DNA of 64,000 nucleotides from Vallitalea guaymasensis. Lineage in GTDB: Bacteria > Bacillota > Clostridia > Lachnospirales > Vallitaleaceae. The translations under genes were made by a program, and so were the position numbers. The stretch spans positions 1,178,001-1,242,000 of the forward strand of contig NZ_CP058561.1 of the NCBI RefSeq assembly GCF_018141425.1. The letters are read 5' to 3'. The notes beneath the pieces are model-generated. The model was not told the origin of the DNA. It did not search any database and worked only from the letters and a program-made list of their open reading frames with translations. Each line of letters starts with the position of its first letter. Position 1 is the first letter of the stretch. This document shows positions 36,524 to 46,195 of the stretch, one piece after another.

Positions 36524-37060
36524 GTGAGTCCTTATATCAAGACAGAAGAGAAAAAACATTACAATTTAGATAAAAATCCTAATCAACAACAATTTAACCC
36601 TTGGAGTGTTTTCCCTAATTATATGGAAAGTTATTACGAAAGTAATCCTCAACAACCAAATAATTATAATAATGCTCCTCCAACTCAAGAACCATCTGAC
36701 TATAATAATTATAACTATCAACCTGAGGAACAGATGCCTGATGATTATGGGTATGATCCATGGTCAGTATTACCAGCATATAAGTCTTATCCACCAAGAG
36801 AAAGGGAACGTAATAGAAAAAGACCTAAAAAGGGCGGTAAAAAAGATCCTTCATTAAAGTATATTCCTGCTCCAGTTATTAAAGATAATATTGGAAAGGT
36901 TATCAACACTTATATTCCTGGTTATGGTAGAGTAAATGTCTATATTAAAGGAATTACTCGAGATGGAATGGTACATTTAGTGATTCTTGATCCACAACCA
37001 AATGACTATATCTATATTCATAATTCCGACATGGTAGGTATTTACCCACCAACATTATAA
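36524..37060 (+). CDS. Pro/Asn/Tyr-rich hypothetical protein
   Basis: The start is GTG 36524, because GGAGGTG sits 6 nt upstream; the GTG at 36515 is inside that ribosome site. The 178-aa product has a low-complexity front with repeated NPWSVFPNY and DPWSVLPAY units and many Asn, Tyr, Gln and Pro. A basic linker (RKRPKKGGKKDP) follows, then a compact C-terminal domain of about 70 residues (YIPGYGRVNVYIKGITRDGMVHLVILDPQPNDYIYIH). The composition resembles spore-surface proteins. It has no signal peptide. Function unknown. Confidence 0.75.
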   Translation: MSPYIKTEEKKHYNLDKNPNQQQFNPWSVFPNYMESYYESNPQQPNNYNNAPPTQEPSDYNNYNYQPEEQMPDDYGYDPWSVLPAYKSYPPRERERNRKRPKKGGKKDPSLKYIPAPVIKDNIGKVINTYIPGYGRVNVYIKGITRDGMVHLVILDPQPNDYIYIHNSDMVGIYPPTL

Positions 37061-37082
37061 CGAACATTACCATATAAGTTAA

Positions 37083-37109
37083 AATGGCTGTATATTATGT
37101 ACAGCCATT
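37083..37109. terminator. Bidirectional terminator
   Basis: AATGGCTGTA and TACAGCCATT form a 10-bp perfect stem with a 7-nt loop, between the Asn-rich gene (plus) and the ABC permease gene (minus). Confidence 0.7.
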
Positions 37110-37151
37110 CCTATGTTCCAATGAATATTCATTTTTCAAATATTATTGATC

Positions 37152-38837
37152 CTATTGATTTATTTCAACGAACCTGACTTGAATTTTATTTTTCAGTATC
37201 TTGTATAAAATAATTGTAAGTAATAAGATTATAACCAAATCAATACCAAAAATTATCATGCTATCAACCATTAATCTCAGTAGCAACCATGTTAATCCAC
37301 CTAAACCTAAAACTATAATACTTCCCAATAACATTGTAACTATGACATTCATGTTTTGTTTTACAGCCCTCTGAGGATTACTCCAATTTAATAATGGTCG
37401 TTGTATATCAACTATCATTCCTAGTAATATTATAGGTACTGAACTTAATAATCCTAATCCACACCCAATGATATATGTGCCTATTTGAACATCCAATACT
37501 GAATTTAATCCTATTATGAGAACTATTACCAAGAAAATCTGTGGCAACAAAGCGCTTATGCTTCTTCCAATAATCTGATCTCTAGATTTCACTGGTATCA
37601 TCCTGCTTATCCAAAAATATTTACCTTCCCTAGAAAAAGTAGTAGCTGAAGTAGGATTAAACAAGCATGTTAAAATTAGAGCACCTGCAATAATAAAATT
37701 AGCAAAGTCTGTATTAACATAATACAAATCTAATATTGAATCAATTGATATGGAACTGATCTCTCCTCCAAACATTAATGGTAAAATAATTATTATAGGC
37801 ACTATAATAGCCGCTCCATAACAATTAAATAAATAAATTGGTGTTTTTAATATAGTAATAAAATCTATTTTAAATATTGCTAAATAAGGACTGCTTTTCT
37901 TGTTAATCTCTCTATTGAATTCTTTATCAGTTAGTTCTTTTTTCTTGGACCTAACTTCATTACCACCAATTATTCCATCTAAATAAACCTTATCTCCTAC
38001 AACAACAAACAAACCAAAAAACATTAAATTCACTATAATAAATATGAGTAAGTTCATAATACTTCTTATAGTTAAAGTAGATACTAGGGATGTTCCTAGA
38101 CATTTTGCTAAAGGATTAATATTACCTAACATATTTATCAAAGTTTCATTATTAGTCAATAGATTCTGGTAGAACTCCCCTTGTTCTATTAATACAGCAT
38201 TGTTTTGTAGATATATCTGAATACCTATTGCCAAAAATGTTATCAAGAATAAAAATATACCCCTGATTAAATTCCTTTTACTACTGAAATTAGTTACCCT
38301 AGCCACTAACATCAATATAATACTACATAGTGCTAAGGGTACCATTGGTATAATGAGTAGTAAAATTACTGAAATTACATAATACACTAAACCAGCATTT
38401 TGATGAATTCCGTTAATTATAAATGCAGGTGTCACAGCTAAGAATACTATTATATATTCATATATCATAAGCAATAAGAATTTTGATACCAATATATTTT
38501 TAGGCTTGATAGGTAAGGCTAATAACATCTCAGTTTCTTTTGAAAAATAGAAATAAGCCATTATATAAGGTATCCCAAATATAAATATAAGGAGACTCAT
38601 TATATTATATAATAAGGCATTAAAATAATAACTTTGATTCATTTGTATAAAAGTTAAGCTCAGTTTATCAATAAATTTAAAATAACCTATATACATAACA
38701 GCAAAGGTTATAATAATAGCTATTGCTAATAGTAATTTCCATAGCTGTTTGTTTATTCTTATATTTTTTATATTGAAACTATGCAGATTGAAGCCACTAA
38801 TTAAACTTACTTTGGTTAGTCTTATTATATCTCTCAT
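37152..38837 (-). CDS. ABC-2 type exporter permease
   Basis: The 561-aa protein has about twelve membrane segments in two halves, separated by a cytoplasmic stretch (DKVYLDGIIGGNEVRSKKKELTDKEFNREINKKSS, about residues 280-315). The motif IAYFYFSKETEMLLALPIKPKNILVSKFLLL is typical of large clostridial ABC-2 permeases. It overlaps its ATPase gene by 4 bp, so the two form one exporter. The substrate is unknown; similar systems move peptides or confer resistance. Confidence 0.82.
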   Translation of the reverse strand: MRDIIRLTKVSLISGFNLHSFNIKNIRINKQLWKLLLAIAIIITFAVMYIGYFKFIDKLSLTFIQMNQSYYFNALLYNIMSLLIFIFGIPYIMAYFYFSKETEMLLALPIKPKNILVSKFLLLMIYEYIIVFLAVTPAFIINGIHQNAGLVYYVISVILLLIIPMVPLALCSIILMLVARVTNFSSKRNLIRGIFLFLITFLAIGIQIYLQNNAVLIEQGEFYQNLLTNNETLINMLGNINPLAKCLGTSLVSTLTIRSIMNLLIFIIVNLMFFGLFVVVGDKVYLDGIIGGNEVRSKKKELTDKEFNREINKKSSPYLAIFKIDFITILKTPIYLFNCYGAAIIVPIIIILPLMFGGEISSISIDSILDLYYVNTDFANFIIAGALILTCLFNPTSATTFSREGKYFWISRMIPVKSRDQIIGRSISALLPQIFLVIVLIIGLNSVLDVQIGTYIIGCGLGLLSSVPIILLGMIVDIQRPLLNWSNPQRAVKQNMNVIVTMLLGSIIVLGLGGLTWLLLRLMVDSMIIFGIDLVIILLLTIILYKILKNKIQVRFVEINQ

Positions 38838-39559
38838 TTTTCTGTCAACTCCAAGAATATTTTTTCCAAAGAATTTTCTTCTCCCTCTAGAGCTCTCAAT
38901 TCTTCCATTGTGCCTTGAGCTATAATTTTTCCTTTATTTATAATAGCTATTCTATCGCATAATTTCTCTGCTACTTCTAAAACATGGGTTGAAAAGAATA
39001 CTGACTTACCCTTTTCACATCTACTTCTCATAACCTCTTTTAAGTTATATGAAGACTTTGGATCTAGCCCAACCATTGGTTCATCTAATATAAAAAGGTC
39101 AGGTTCATGTAAAAGTGCACCTATTAAAGCAATCTTTTGCTTCATACCATGAGAATAACTGCTTATTACATCATTTACTGCATCTTTCATGGAAAATAAT
39201 TCTAGATAATATTCCATTCTTTTTCTTTTATCTTCCTGTTTAACTCCATATACGTCAGCAATGAAGTTAAGATAACTTATACCTTTTAACTTATCAAATA
39301 CCTCGGGTTTATCAGGTACATAACTGATGTGTCTCTTAGCTTGTAATACATTCTTCTGATTATCTATATTATTGATTATAACCTTACCATTTGTTGGTTT
39401 CAAAAGTCCAACAATCATTTTGATAGTAGTTGTTTTTCCTGCTCCATTGGGTCCTAAAAATCCAAATATCTCCCCTTTCTTAACTGAAAAATTAAGATTA
39501 TCTACTGCCTTGGTGTTTCCTTTTGAATATGTTTTTGATAAATTATTAACTTTTAACAT
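38834..39559 (-). CDS. ABC transporter ATP-binding protein
   Basis: The 241-aa ATPase has Walker A GPNGAGKTTTIKMIVGLL (residues about 35-52), a Q-loop, the signature SYSHGMKQKIALIGALL, Walker B LFILDEPMVGLDP and switch His in FFSTHVL. It is a single-domain ABC-2 exporter ATPase, with the partner permease encoded by the overlapping next gene. AAGGAG lies upstream of the ATG. Confidence 0.92.
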   Translation of the reverse strand: MLKVNNLSKTYSKGNTKAVDNLNFSVKKGEIFGFLGPNGAGKTTTIKMIVGLLKPTNGKVIINNIDNQKNVLQAKRHISYVPDKPEVFDKLKGISYLNFIADVYGVKQEDKRKRMEYYLELFSMKDAVNDVISSYSHGMKQKIALIGALLHEPDLFILDEPMVGLDPKSSYNLKEVMRSRCEKGKSVFFSTHVLEVAEKLCDRIAIINKGKIIAQGTMEELRALEGEENSLEKIFLELTEK

Positions 39560-39761
39560 TCTATTCTCCTTTTTACAGTTTTAGTTAGTTCATATTTCGA
39601 TTTTCTGTGACTTAAAATAAAAATATATATGGTCTTTACATATTTAGATAATATTCTAAATATCTAATTCCATAATATCATGGATTTCAATTTTTGTAAA
39701 TAACAAACTTACTAGTATTCTATTTCTTTGTTTTTTCATTCATTATATGTCTTTAATTTTA

Positions 39762-39788
39762 AAAAAATGTGCTGTCCGCACATTTTTT
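39762..39788. terminator. Terminator after the YeiH-like gene
   Basis: AAAAAATGTGC and GCACATTTTTT form an 11-bp perfect stem with a 5-nt loop and T runs on both strands, 32 bp after the stop of the transporter gene. Confidence 0.8.
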
Positions 39789-39819
39789 AAGTCATTTTTT
39801 TTAACTAATAGATTTAAAA

Positions 39820-40806
39820 TTATAAGATATTCATAATTACTAACAAGCTACCTGTAGATAATATTATGAATAAGATGGTACCAGTAATTAAAGCCTTTAC
39901 ACCCTTATTTAGTATACTTTTCAAATTGACTGATAATCCCATAGCTGTCATTGCCATCAATATAAATATTGAACTTGCTTTCGTTAACATATTAGTGATA
40001 CCAGTTGGAATTATGCCTAATGAATTTATAACTCCTGCTAAAATGAAATATAGTACATACATAGGAAATTTAGTCTTCTTGCTACTAGTATTTCCTTTAT
40101 TGAATATGAGACTTAAAACAATTGATACAGGTACAAGCATCAACACTCTTGTCATCTTGACAATGGTCCCTATCTCCCCTGCTTCATTACCTCCAGCAAA
40201 TGCAGCAGCAAGAGCATGAGCAACACCATGAAGAGAAAGACCTGACCATGCGCCATATTGAACTGGTGACAGATCCATTTGACTAGCTGCTACTCCTGAA
40301 TATATCAGCACTCCAATAGCACCTAAAAAACTTACTATTGATACAGATATTACTGAATCATCATCATCTGCACCTATACATGGAGCCATTGCAACTACAG
40401 CAGATGCACCACATATACATGACCCAACACCTATAAGAGCAGATAATTTCTTGTTGACTTTTAATACTTTACCTAACATCATTGATAAAATTAGGGCTAC
40501 AGGGACATAAATCATAACCATTATCAATATTTTAGGTCCCAATTGTAATAAGGAATTAATGTTCAACTTGAATCCAAGTAAAACTATTCCCACTTTAAGG
40601 AGTTTTTTTAGAGAAAACTTGACACCCTCATTAAATACTTTTTGTGTTCCTACAGTATTGTTATAAATGATACCTATTATGATGGCTATAGTAAGTGCTT
40701 CAAGGTTAATATATACCTTTAGCAAATCATTTAGAAACATTGATGCAATAGATATAGCTAGTACAAAAACAATACCCGGTACATACTTCTTAATAGTTTT
40801 ATTCAT
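39820..40806 (-). CDS. YeiH family (UPF0324) putative sulfate exporter
   Basis: The 328-aa protein has about ten membrane helices and the family landmarks ALTIAIIIGIIYNNT, GIVLLGFKLNINSLLQLGP, GVGSCICGASAVVAMAP and GAWSGLSLHGVAHALAAAFAGG. ATG 40806 is preferred, since the longer frame starts at a TTG and covers the ribosome site AAGGA. Members of UPF0324 are proposed to export sulfate or sulfonate-derived anions. A LysR regulator lies 130 bp upstream on the same strand and probably controls it. Confidence 0.85.
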   Translation of the reverse strand: MNKTIKKYVPGIVFVLAISIASMFLNDLLKVYINLEALTIAIIIGIIYNNTVGTQKVFNEGVKFSLKKLLKVGIVLLGFKLNINSLLQLGPKILIMVMIYVPVALILSMMLGKVLKVNKKLSALIGVGSCICGASAVVAMAPCIGADDDDSVISVSIVSFLGAIGVLIYSGVAASQMDLSPVQYGAWSGLSLHGVAHALAAAFAGGNEAGEIGTIVKMTRVLMLVPVSIVLSLIFNKGNTSSKKTKFPMYVLYFILAGVINSLGIIPTGITNMLTKASSIFILMAMTAMGLSVNLKSILNKGVKALITGTILFIILSTGSLLVIMNIL

Positions 40807-40935
40807 AAATAATCCGTCCTTCTTATTCTTTTTCAAGAGTAATTATACCAGCCCACACCTATAAGGTAAAATTATAATAAATTATATTATCATAAGAAAT
40901 ATTTATGCAAAGTCTATTCATTCAACTATCAGGAG

Positions 40936-41820
40936 TTACTTAGGATTTTTACAAAACTCAATAAAATCTTTAATAAAACCATATTGGGACTGGTCTAGAT
41001 AGACAAAATTAAACTCCCTCATAATATTAAAATTCTTAATGGGAACTATTTTAAGTTTATCAGCTTTTACAGATGCTTTTACAGCCTCTTTTGATATGAT
41101 AGTACATCCCAAATTAGATTCCACCAAAGAAATTAATGCTGTTATATTTCCTATCTCCATATAAACGTTCATATCTTCTAATCTATAACCAGATGCTATA
41201 AGTTTATTTTCAAATACTTTTCTTGTTCCTGAGCCTTTTTCTCTTAGAATCAGCTTGTTCTGTAGTACTTCCTCAATTGCTACTGATTTTTTTTCAGCAA
41301 ATGGATGTGATTTAGATACTGCCAATACCAATTCATCATCTCGAAATTTCTCGTATTTGACTTTTGCTTTATTGAAAGGTCCTTCTATTACACCTAAATA
41401 AATATCTCCACTATATAATCTTTTAATTATAGCTTCTGTATTTTCTACGTAAAGAATAATATCTGTATTTTCGTATTTTTTGCGATATTCACCGATAATC
41501 TTAGGTAATACATAACCTCCTATTGTTAATGTTGCACCTACATAGTATTTATTGATTATAGATGATTTATTGATTAATTCATGTTTAATCATTTCGCTCA
41601 TCCTATTAACTTCTATTGCATAAGAAAAGAGTAACCTACCTTCGCTGGTCAATTCCATTTGTTTTCCGTGTTTGTAAAAAAGTTTTACATTATAATAATC
41701 TTCCAACGCTTTTATATGCTGGGAGACTCCAGGTTGAGTTATATTCAGAATATCTGCAGCCCTAGTATAATTCTTGGTCTTAGCTACAGTTATAAATGTT
41801 AAGAGTTTCAGATCTATCAT
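40936..41820 (-). CDS. LysR family regulator (CysL/YeiE-like)
   Basis: The 294-aa protein has the N-terminal winged helix (LLTFITVAKTKNYTRAADILNITQPGVSQHIKALEDYYNVKLF, residues 4-46) and a periplasmic-binding-like effector domain (about 90-290). LysR proteins next to UPF0324 transporters are often related to CysL or YeiE and respond to sulfur compounds. Here it is upstream of the transporter in the same direction rather than divergent. The effector is not known. Confidence 0.88.
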   Translation of the reverse strand: MIDLKLLTFITVAKTKNYTRAADILNITQPGVSQHIKALEDYYNVKLFYKHGKQMELTSEGRLLFSYAIEVNRMSEMIKHELINKSSIINKYYVGATLTIGGYVLPKIIGEYRKKYENTDIILYVENTEAIIKRLYSGDIYLGVIEGPFNKAKVKYEKFRDDELVLAVSKSHPFAEKKSVAIEEVLQNKLILREKGSGTRKVFENKLIASGYRLEDMNVYMEIGNITALISLVESNLGCTIISKEAVKASVKADKLKIVPIKNFNIMREFNFVYLDQSQYGFIKDFIEFCKNPK

Positions 41821-42009
41821 GGGCTCTACCTCTATCTTTAAAAGTTAATTCTTATTTTATCAATAAAATACGGATTATGAAAGGAGTAAAATAAAATAGA
41901 TGATAATAAATATGGATATATCGTATTTTTTATAATCCAGTGTACTAATTAGATTAATAAATAGATATATCCACGTTATATTATTATTAGACATATATGT
42001 CAATTACTT

Positions 42010-43122
42010 TTAAACATTAAGTTCTTCAGCATATTTAAGTATTCTCTTCAGCGTCTTATCTTCACTTTGTTTTACTTTGTCAAAATCCATATGTGGAATA
42101 TAAAGAGTTTCAAGATAATCATGAGATTTCTTTGCATCATGAATAGTAGTTATTGCAGTTTCCACTAGTTCTCTAAATACTCTATAATCATATTGTAATA
42201 CGTCAAAATACTGATTTAATATAGTATAATCAATATATTTGTTCATATCTATTATCTGGGAATTAACAACTTTCAAGTCATGGAAATCATTAGTTGTTAT
42301 AAATGCCACACCAAGTTTTTTTATTACTAAATGCTCAATTTTGTTTTCAGGATCTATAGGACAATAAAAAGCTTCAACGTCTATTCCTTTTTTTATGGCA
42401 TCTTCCATAATCAACTCAAGCAATTTTGATGTATTGGTACCTGGTTCGCCTATTATTCTATATATTTTATCATTACAGCCAATAACTGAATCCAGATGAT
42501 TAACAAATCCTTTTGGTGTAATGGCACTGGCGAATAATTTTCTTACTCTGCCAATTTTCTTTGATACATTAATATTCCCTAATATCTTAGAAATAATTTT
42601 TTGTGCTTCAATATAAACTCCTGCTTTATTAACTGCGTCTTGGTGTATCAGCTCAATATCAGTATATAGATTCTTAGCAGCTGCTAAATATCTATAGGCA
42701 CGTTTAAATAATTTACCTACAGCAGCATTGACATCTAAAATTTGTTTTTTATTTTTTACTATGCCTTCTTCATTCCAGAAATCTCCTAGATGGATAATCT
42801 CATCTACTGCTCCCGGATTTTTAGGGTCAACTACATGGGGTGATGTTCCATCAATTATTGCAAATTTTATAGCTGGTATAAAAACTCCATCTAATGAGTC
42901 AGGGTCTGAGGAACAGTGTAGATATTCTATGTCGTAGTTTTTCTCTTCCATAGCTTTGCCTATTCTCTTCATATAGGTGGATTTACCTACTCCTGGTCCC
43001 CCTTTTAGACAAATAATTCTAGTTGCTTCATCTTGTCTTAAAATATTGTCATAGTATGAAAAAAATCCTTGTGTGGTATTCCCCCCAGGAAACAAATGTC
43101 TGATTTTACTTGTTTTCTTCAT
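42010..43122 (-). CDS. Tandem P-loop ATPase of unknown function (PRK06851-like)
   Basis: The 370-aa protein begins KIRHLFPGGNTTQGFFSYYDNILRQ, followed by a clear Walker A CLKGGPGVGKSTYMKRIG near residue 40. A second, degenerate P-loop-like segment RIIGEPGTNTSKLLELI occurs near residue 215. The HVVDPKNPGAVDEIIHLGDFW segment is typical of this clostridial family of unknown function. ATG 43122 has AGAGAGG upstream; a TTG six bases earlier is less likely. It is transcribed alone. The role is unknown. Confidence 0.8.
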   Translation of the reverse strand: MKKTSKIRHLFPGGNTTQGFFSYYDNILRQDEATRIICLKGGPGVGKSTYMKRIGKAMEEKNYDIEYLHCSSDPDSLDGVFIPAIKFAIIDGTSPHVVDPKNPGAVDEIIHLGDFWNEEGIVKNKKQILDVNAAVGKLFKRAYRYLAAAKNLYTDIELIHQDAVNKAGVYIEAQKIISKILGNINVSKKIGRVRKLFASAITPKGFVNHLDSVIGCNDKIYRIIGEPGTNTSKLLELIMEDAIKKGIDVEAFYCPIDPENKIEHLVIKKLGVAFITTNDFHDLKVVNSQIIDMNKYIDYTILNQYFDVLQYDYRVFRELVETAITTIHDAKKSHDYLETLYIPHMDFDKVKQSEDKTLKRILKYAEELNV

Positions 43123-43248
43123 AAACAAATAACCTCTCTAAATAATTATTTATATATTAATAATATTATTAGAGTGGTTAGAAATATGTGATAAAATTGT
43201 AATGGTTAATATAATGTATTTTATATATTAGTAGAAATCATTAAATAA

Positions 43249-44634
43249 CTATTTGTTATTATCAAATAAAATCAAATCATTACGTGTATTATTTATATTC
43301 ATAATCCTATCCTCAAAACCATTTAGAGAAAACAATACATAAACCTTGTCATAATCATCATAACCTTTTATGCTATCAGCTTTTTCAATCAAGTTATAAA
43401 ATACACTATCCTTCATTGGTTTATTCAAATACTTACATTCACCGACGATAAGTTTCTTATTATCATTATCTATAGCAACAATATCAATCTCCACTTTGGA
43501 ATCCCAATAACTTCCTATCTTGCTAATTATAAATCCCAATTCACTTGATTGATTAACAAACTGTTCCCTACAAATATCTTCATATACAAAACTTACATGA
43601 TTATCTATAAGATTATTCTTGATTTTATCAACAACATACTGTATGTTTTCCATCTCTAGCTCACTTTTATAAGGATAAACGAATCTAAACCAAAATTCTA
43701 TAAAGTTATCCTCTATATAATATAATCCCTTCTTACTTTTACTTGGATTTTTTTCTGTTACTGGTATACGTTTTTCCACTAGGCTCAAGTCCATTAGCGT
43801 TTTTATATAGGGCGTAAGCTTTGTAGCTGGAACTTCTAGTGCTGATGCTATCTTAGATAGCTTATGATTGTTATCAGCAATAGTCTGTATCATAGAGAAG
43901 TATGTCATAGTCTCTCTAACTTCTTTTTGCAATAAAAATGTTGGTTCTTCGTATAAGAATCCATTCTTATCCAATATCTCATTTTTTATATTTTCAAAAA
44001 AACCTAAATTATTATCAAAGAACTCTAGATATTTAGGCACACCACCTGTTACTGCATATAGACTTACCAGTTCATTAAATCGTAAATTCCTAAAACCTTC
44101 TTTTATTTCAGTAAATTTAAGAGGCTTAAGCTTCATTTGACATGTTCTTCTACCATATAACGGACTGGAATAATGAAGAACCTGGGTTGTCATCATACTA
44201 ATATAAGAGCCACATAATATAACCATAATATTATTATCTTTTAATATATCGTCCCATATTCTTTGGAATATAGAAGTAAAAGATGGATTAGCGTTAACAA
44301 GATATTGAAATTCATCTATGACAATTATCTTTTTTTCTTCTGGTTGATAATTAACGATTATTTCAAAAATATCATACCAATTATCAAAGTTACTATTTTT
44401 GAGATAAGGCATACCAGTAAAATCAGCTATGGATTTTATGAATCTATTCCTATTATTTATTTCAAGTTCAGATGTAGATAGAAAATATAGTGCTTTCTTA
44501 TCCTTGATAAATTCTTTGATGAGTGTGGTTTTACCAACTCTACACCTACCGTACATAACAACGAAACTGCTCTCTCTCTTATACTCACTACTTAACTTTT
44601 GTAATTCTGTTTTCCTACCTAAAAAGCTCTTCAT
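43249..44634 (-). CDS. Archaeal-type AAA ATPase with DUF234/nuclease-like C-terminus
   Basis: The 461-aa protein has Walker A GRCRVGKTTLIKEF near residue 28, Walker B IIVIDEFQYL, and sensor LCGSYISMM. A winged-helix segment comes next (LSKIASALEVPATKLTPYIKTLMDLSLVEKRIPV). The C-terminal DUF234 region has a PD-(D/E)xK-like IDIVAIDNDNKKLIVGECKY. It is 461 aa from ATG 44634 with GAGGTGG upstream. These ATPases are widespread in archaea and anaerobes and often travel as solitary genes; the E-x-K-like motif suggests nuclease activity, untested. Confidence 0.85.
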   Translation of the reverse strand: MKSFLGRKTELQKLSSEYKRESSFVVMYGRCRVGKTTLIKEFIKDKKALYFLSTSELEINNRNRFIKSIADFTGMPYLKNSNFDNWYDIFEIIVNYQPEEKKIIVIDEFQYLVNANPSFTSIFQRIWDDILKDNNIMVILCGSYISMMTTQVLHYSSPLYGRRTCQMKLKPLKFTEIKEGFRNLRFNELVSLYAVTGGVPKYLEFFDNNLGFFENIKNEILDKNGFLYEEPTFLLQKEVRETMTYFSMIQTIADNNHKLSKIASALEVPATKLTPYIKTLMDLSLVEKRIPVTEKNPSKSKKGLYYIEDNFIEFWFRFVYPYKSELEMENIQYVVDKIKNNLIDNHVSFVYEDICREQFVNQSSELGFIISKIGSYWDSKVEIDIVAIDNDNKKLIVGECKYLNKPMKDSVFYNLIEKADSIKGYDDYDKVYVLFSLNGFEDRIMNINNTRNDLILFDNNK

Positions 44635-44745
44635 AATTTCCACCTCAATATAATTACAATTATTATAATCTTAATTATATTATACCACTATAAAAGTGTT
44701 TTTTATACCTGTTTATAATAAAAAGCCTAATAAAATTATTCATAT

Positions 44746-45285
44746 CTATTCATGGGTAATATAATTATTGGGTATTAAATCTGATAACCAAATGGTATCA
44801 TTACCTAAGTAAAAGGCTACTCCATTATTCCATGCATCTTTAGCCATTACTTTCAACACTACAGGTTTGCTATCTCTACGTTTGCCTACTTCATAAGCTG
44901 TCTCCTTATCTTCTGATAAATGAACGTATTGTCTTTTCATTGGAGTCAACCCATTCTTCTTTATTGAGTCAAGAAATCTTCTAGCAGTACCATGATATAG
45001 AAATTCGGGCGGTTCAATCTTTTCCTTTATAATTGTTTTATTAGTTGAATGCCCATATAGTGCTCTTATTTTATTATCAATAATTTCATGTCTCTTTTTA
45101 TTTGATTCATCAATTATTTTTATTAAATCATTTACATCTACTTTGTTCCATTTTTTCTTTTTTCTTAATGCCTCTAATAAATCTTCTGTATCTACCCATC
45201 CATCGTCATCAAGTACTAAGCCATACTCCTGTGGATTATGTCTTAGGGCATAAGATACTTCTTTGCTTAATTCTGTATAGTTCAT
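44746..45285 (-). CDS. kptA: RNA 2'-phosphotransferase (Tpt1/KptA family)
   Basis: The 179-aa protein matches KptA in length and motifs. LSKEVSYALRHNPQEYGLVLDDDGWV opens the N-terminal winged helix. FLYHGTARRFLDSIKKNGLTPMKRQYVHLSEDKETAYEVGKRR carries the catalytic Arg-His-Arg-Arg set, and the end reads NDTIWLSDLIPNNYI. Tpt1 removes a splice-junction 2'-phosphate with NAD+ in eukaryotes; bacterial KptA works in vitro but its physiological substrate is unclear. ATG 45285 has GAGGTGG upstream. It is a single gene here, with no RNA ligase nearby. Confidence 0.9.
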   Translation of the reverse strand: MNYTELSKEVSYALRHNPQEYGLVLDDDGWVDTEDLLEALRKKKKWNKVDVNDLIKIIDESNKKRHEIIDNKIRALYGHSTNKTIIKEKIEPPEFLYHGTARRFLDSIKKNGLTPMKRQYVHLSEDKETAYEVGKRRDSKPVVLKVMAKDAWNNGVAFYLGNDTIWLSDLIPNNYITHE

Positions 45286-45363
45286 GTTAGTTTCCACCTC
45301 TATATCTTCTCTTATTAATCATTACATTGATATTATGAAATTCTCATCTTCAGATGCTATTGC

Positions 45364-45510
45364 TCATTCTGTCATACCTATTAATTCTGTATATATTAGA
45401 TAATTCTCTTTATCAAAACAAACAAAAATAATTTGCCTAAAATTCTCATTCCTCTTTAGAAAGTCTTTTATCCAATATAACTCCACCTCATATTCTGTTA
45501 ATTTAAACAT
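45364..45510 (-). CDS. 48-aa hypothetical ORF overlapping a degraded gene
   Basis: The frame starts MFKLTEYEVELYWIKDFLKRNENF and ends ELIGMTE. It overlaps the end of the upstream fragment by 8 bp in ATGTTTAA. No ribosome site is obvious. It may be the third piece of one broken gene or a small coupled gene. No domain is recognised. Confidence 0.3.
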   Translation of the reverse strand: MFKLTEYEVELYWIKDFLKRNENFRQIIFVCFDKENYLIYTELIGMTE

Positions 45511-45770
45511 CAATAAGTAATTTCTTCAAATGATTTATCATATTATTAGCATATTTCAAATTAAATCTTGCAAGGTAATCAAAGCATGGACCTTCTATAA
45601 ACGAGATTAAATCACTTTTCATCTCACTCAAAGCTACAAGCAATTCTGTATATGTACAACTAATATAAAAAGCATCGATCAATATCCACTTCTGATTCAA
45701 ACCAATTAGGTTTATCATAGTATGGGTTCATTATTGTAGGCTTAATAATTAATTTATTTCTTTTCTCCAT
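45503..45770 (-). pseudogene. Frameshifted small hypothetical gene
   Basis: A start at 45770 reads MEKRNKLIIKPTIMNPYYDKPNWFE and meets TAG at 45660. A second frame that is open from 45718 gives the continuation FYISCTYTELLVALSEMKSDLISFIEGPCFDYLARFN and ends at 45503. A single frameshift near 45670-45690 would join them into a protein of about 90 residues. Neither half has a clear ribosome site. I recognise no family. Confidence 0.4.
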
Positions 45771-46195
45771 TATATCAATCTCTTTCTTAAATACTATGTT
45801 TATTTAAATAGTTGTAAATTTTTTATCATATAATACAACTCCTAATTTACCAATAGTATACCATATTCCACAAAAAACTAATAGTAATACAATTCTTAAC
45901 TAATTAATTATTATTAATAATTTAGATATGTTGTTTTTTTAGCATATATCATAGAAATATATATGAATGTTGCAAATAATAAGTACCATTAATGAACATT
46001 ATTTCCATCAAACACTCATACATATATTAATTATAGTCAAATATTATTGACACAATCACACATTGCTGATACAATCAAATAATATTATAAATATTAGCAA
46101 CATTCTAAGTTACTTGTATTAATCAAAATATAAACACTCATATATTAATACAAGCTATTTCTAAATTAATTTAATCAAGGAGGATTAAAATAAAA
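45771..46195. other. Non-coding gap with direct repeats before the BtrH-like gene
   Basis: This 425-bp AT-rich stretch has no gene. It holds a strong plus-strand promoter (listed separately). The motif ACACTCATAYATATTAAT occurs twice (about 46012-46030 and 46133-46149), flanking the promoter, which could be an operator pair. Confidence 0.45.
46047..46075 (+). promoter_or_regulatory. Consensus sigma-A promoter for the BtrH-like gene
   Basis: TTGACA (46047-46052) and TACAAT (46070-46075) are separated by 17 bp. AAGGAGG follows at 46177-46183, 12 bp before the ATG. The spacing to the ATG is long, giving a leader of about 110 nt. Confidence 0.75.
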
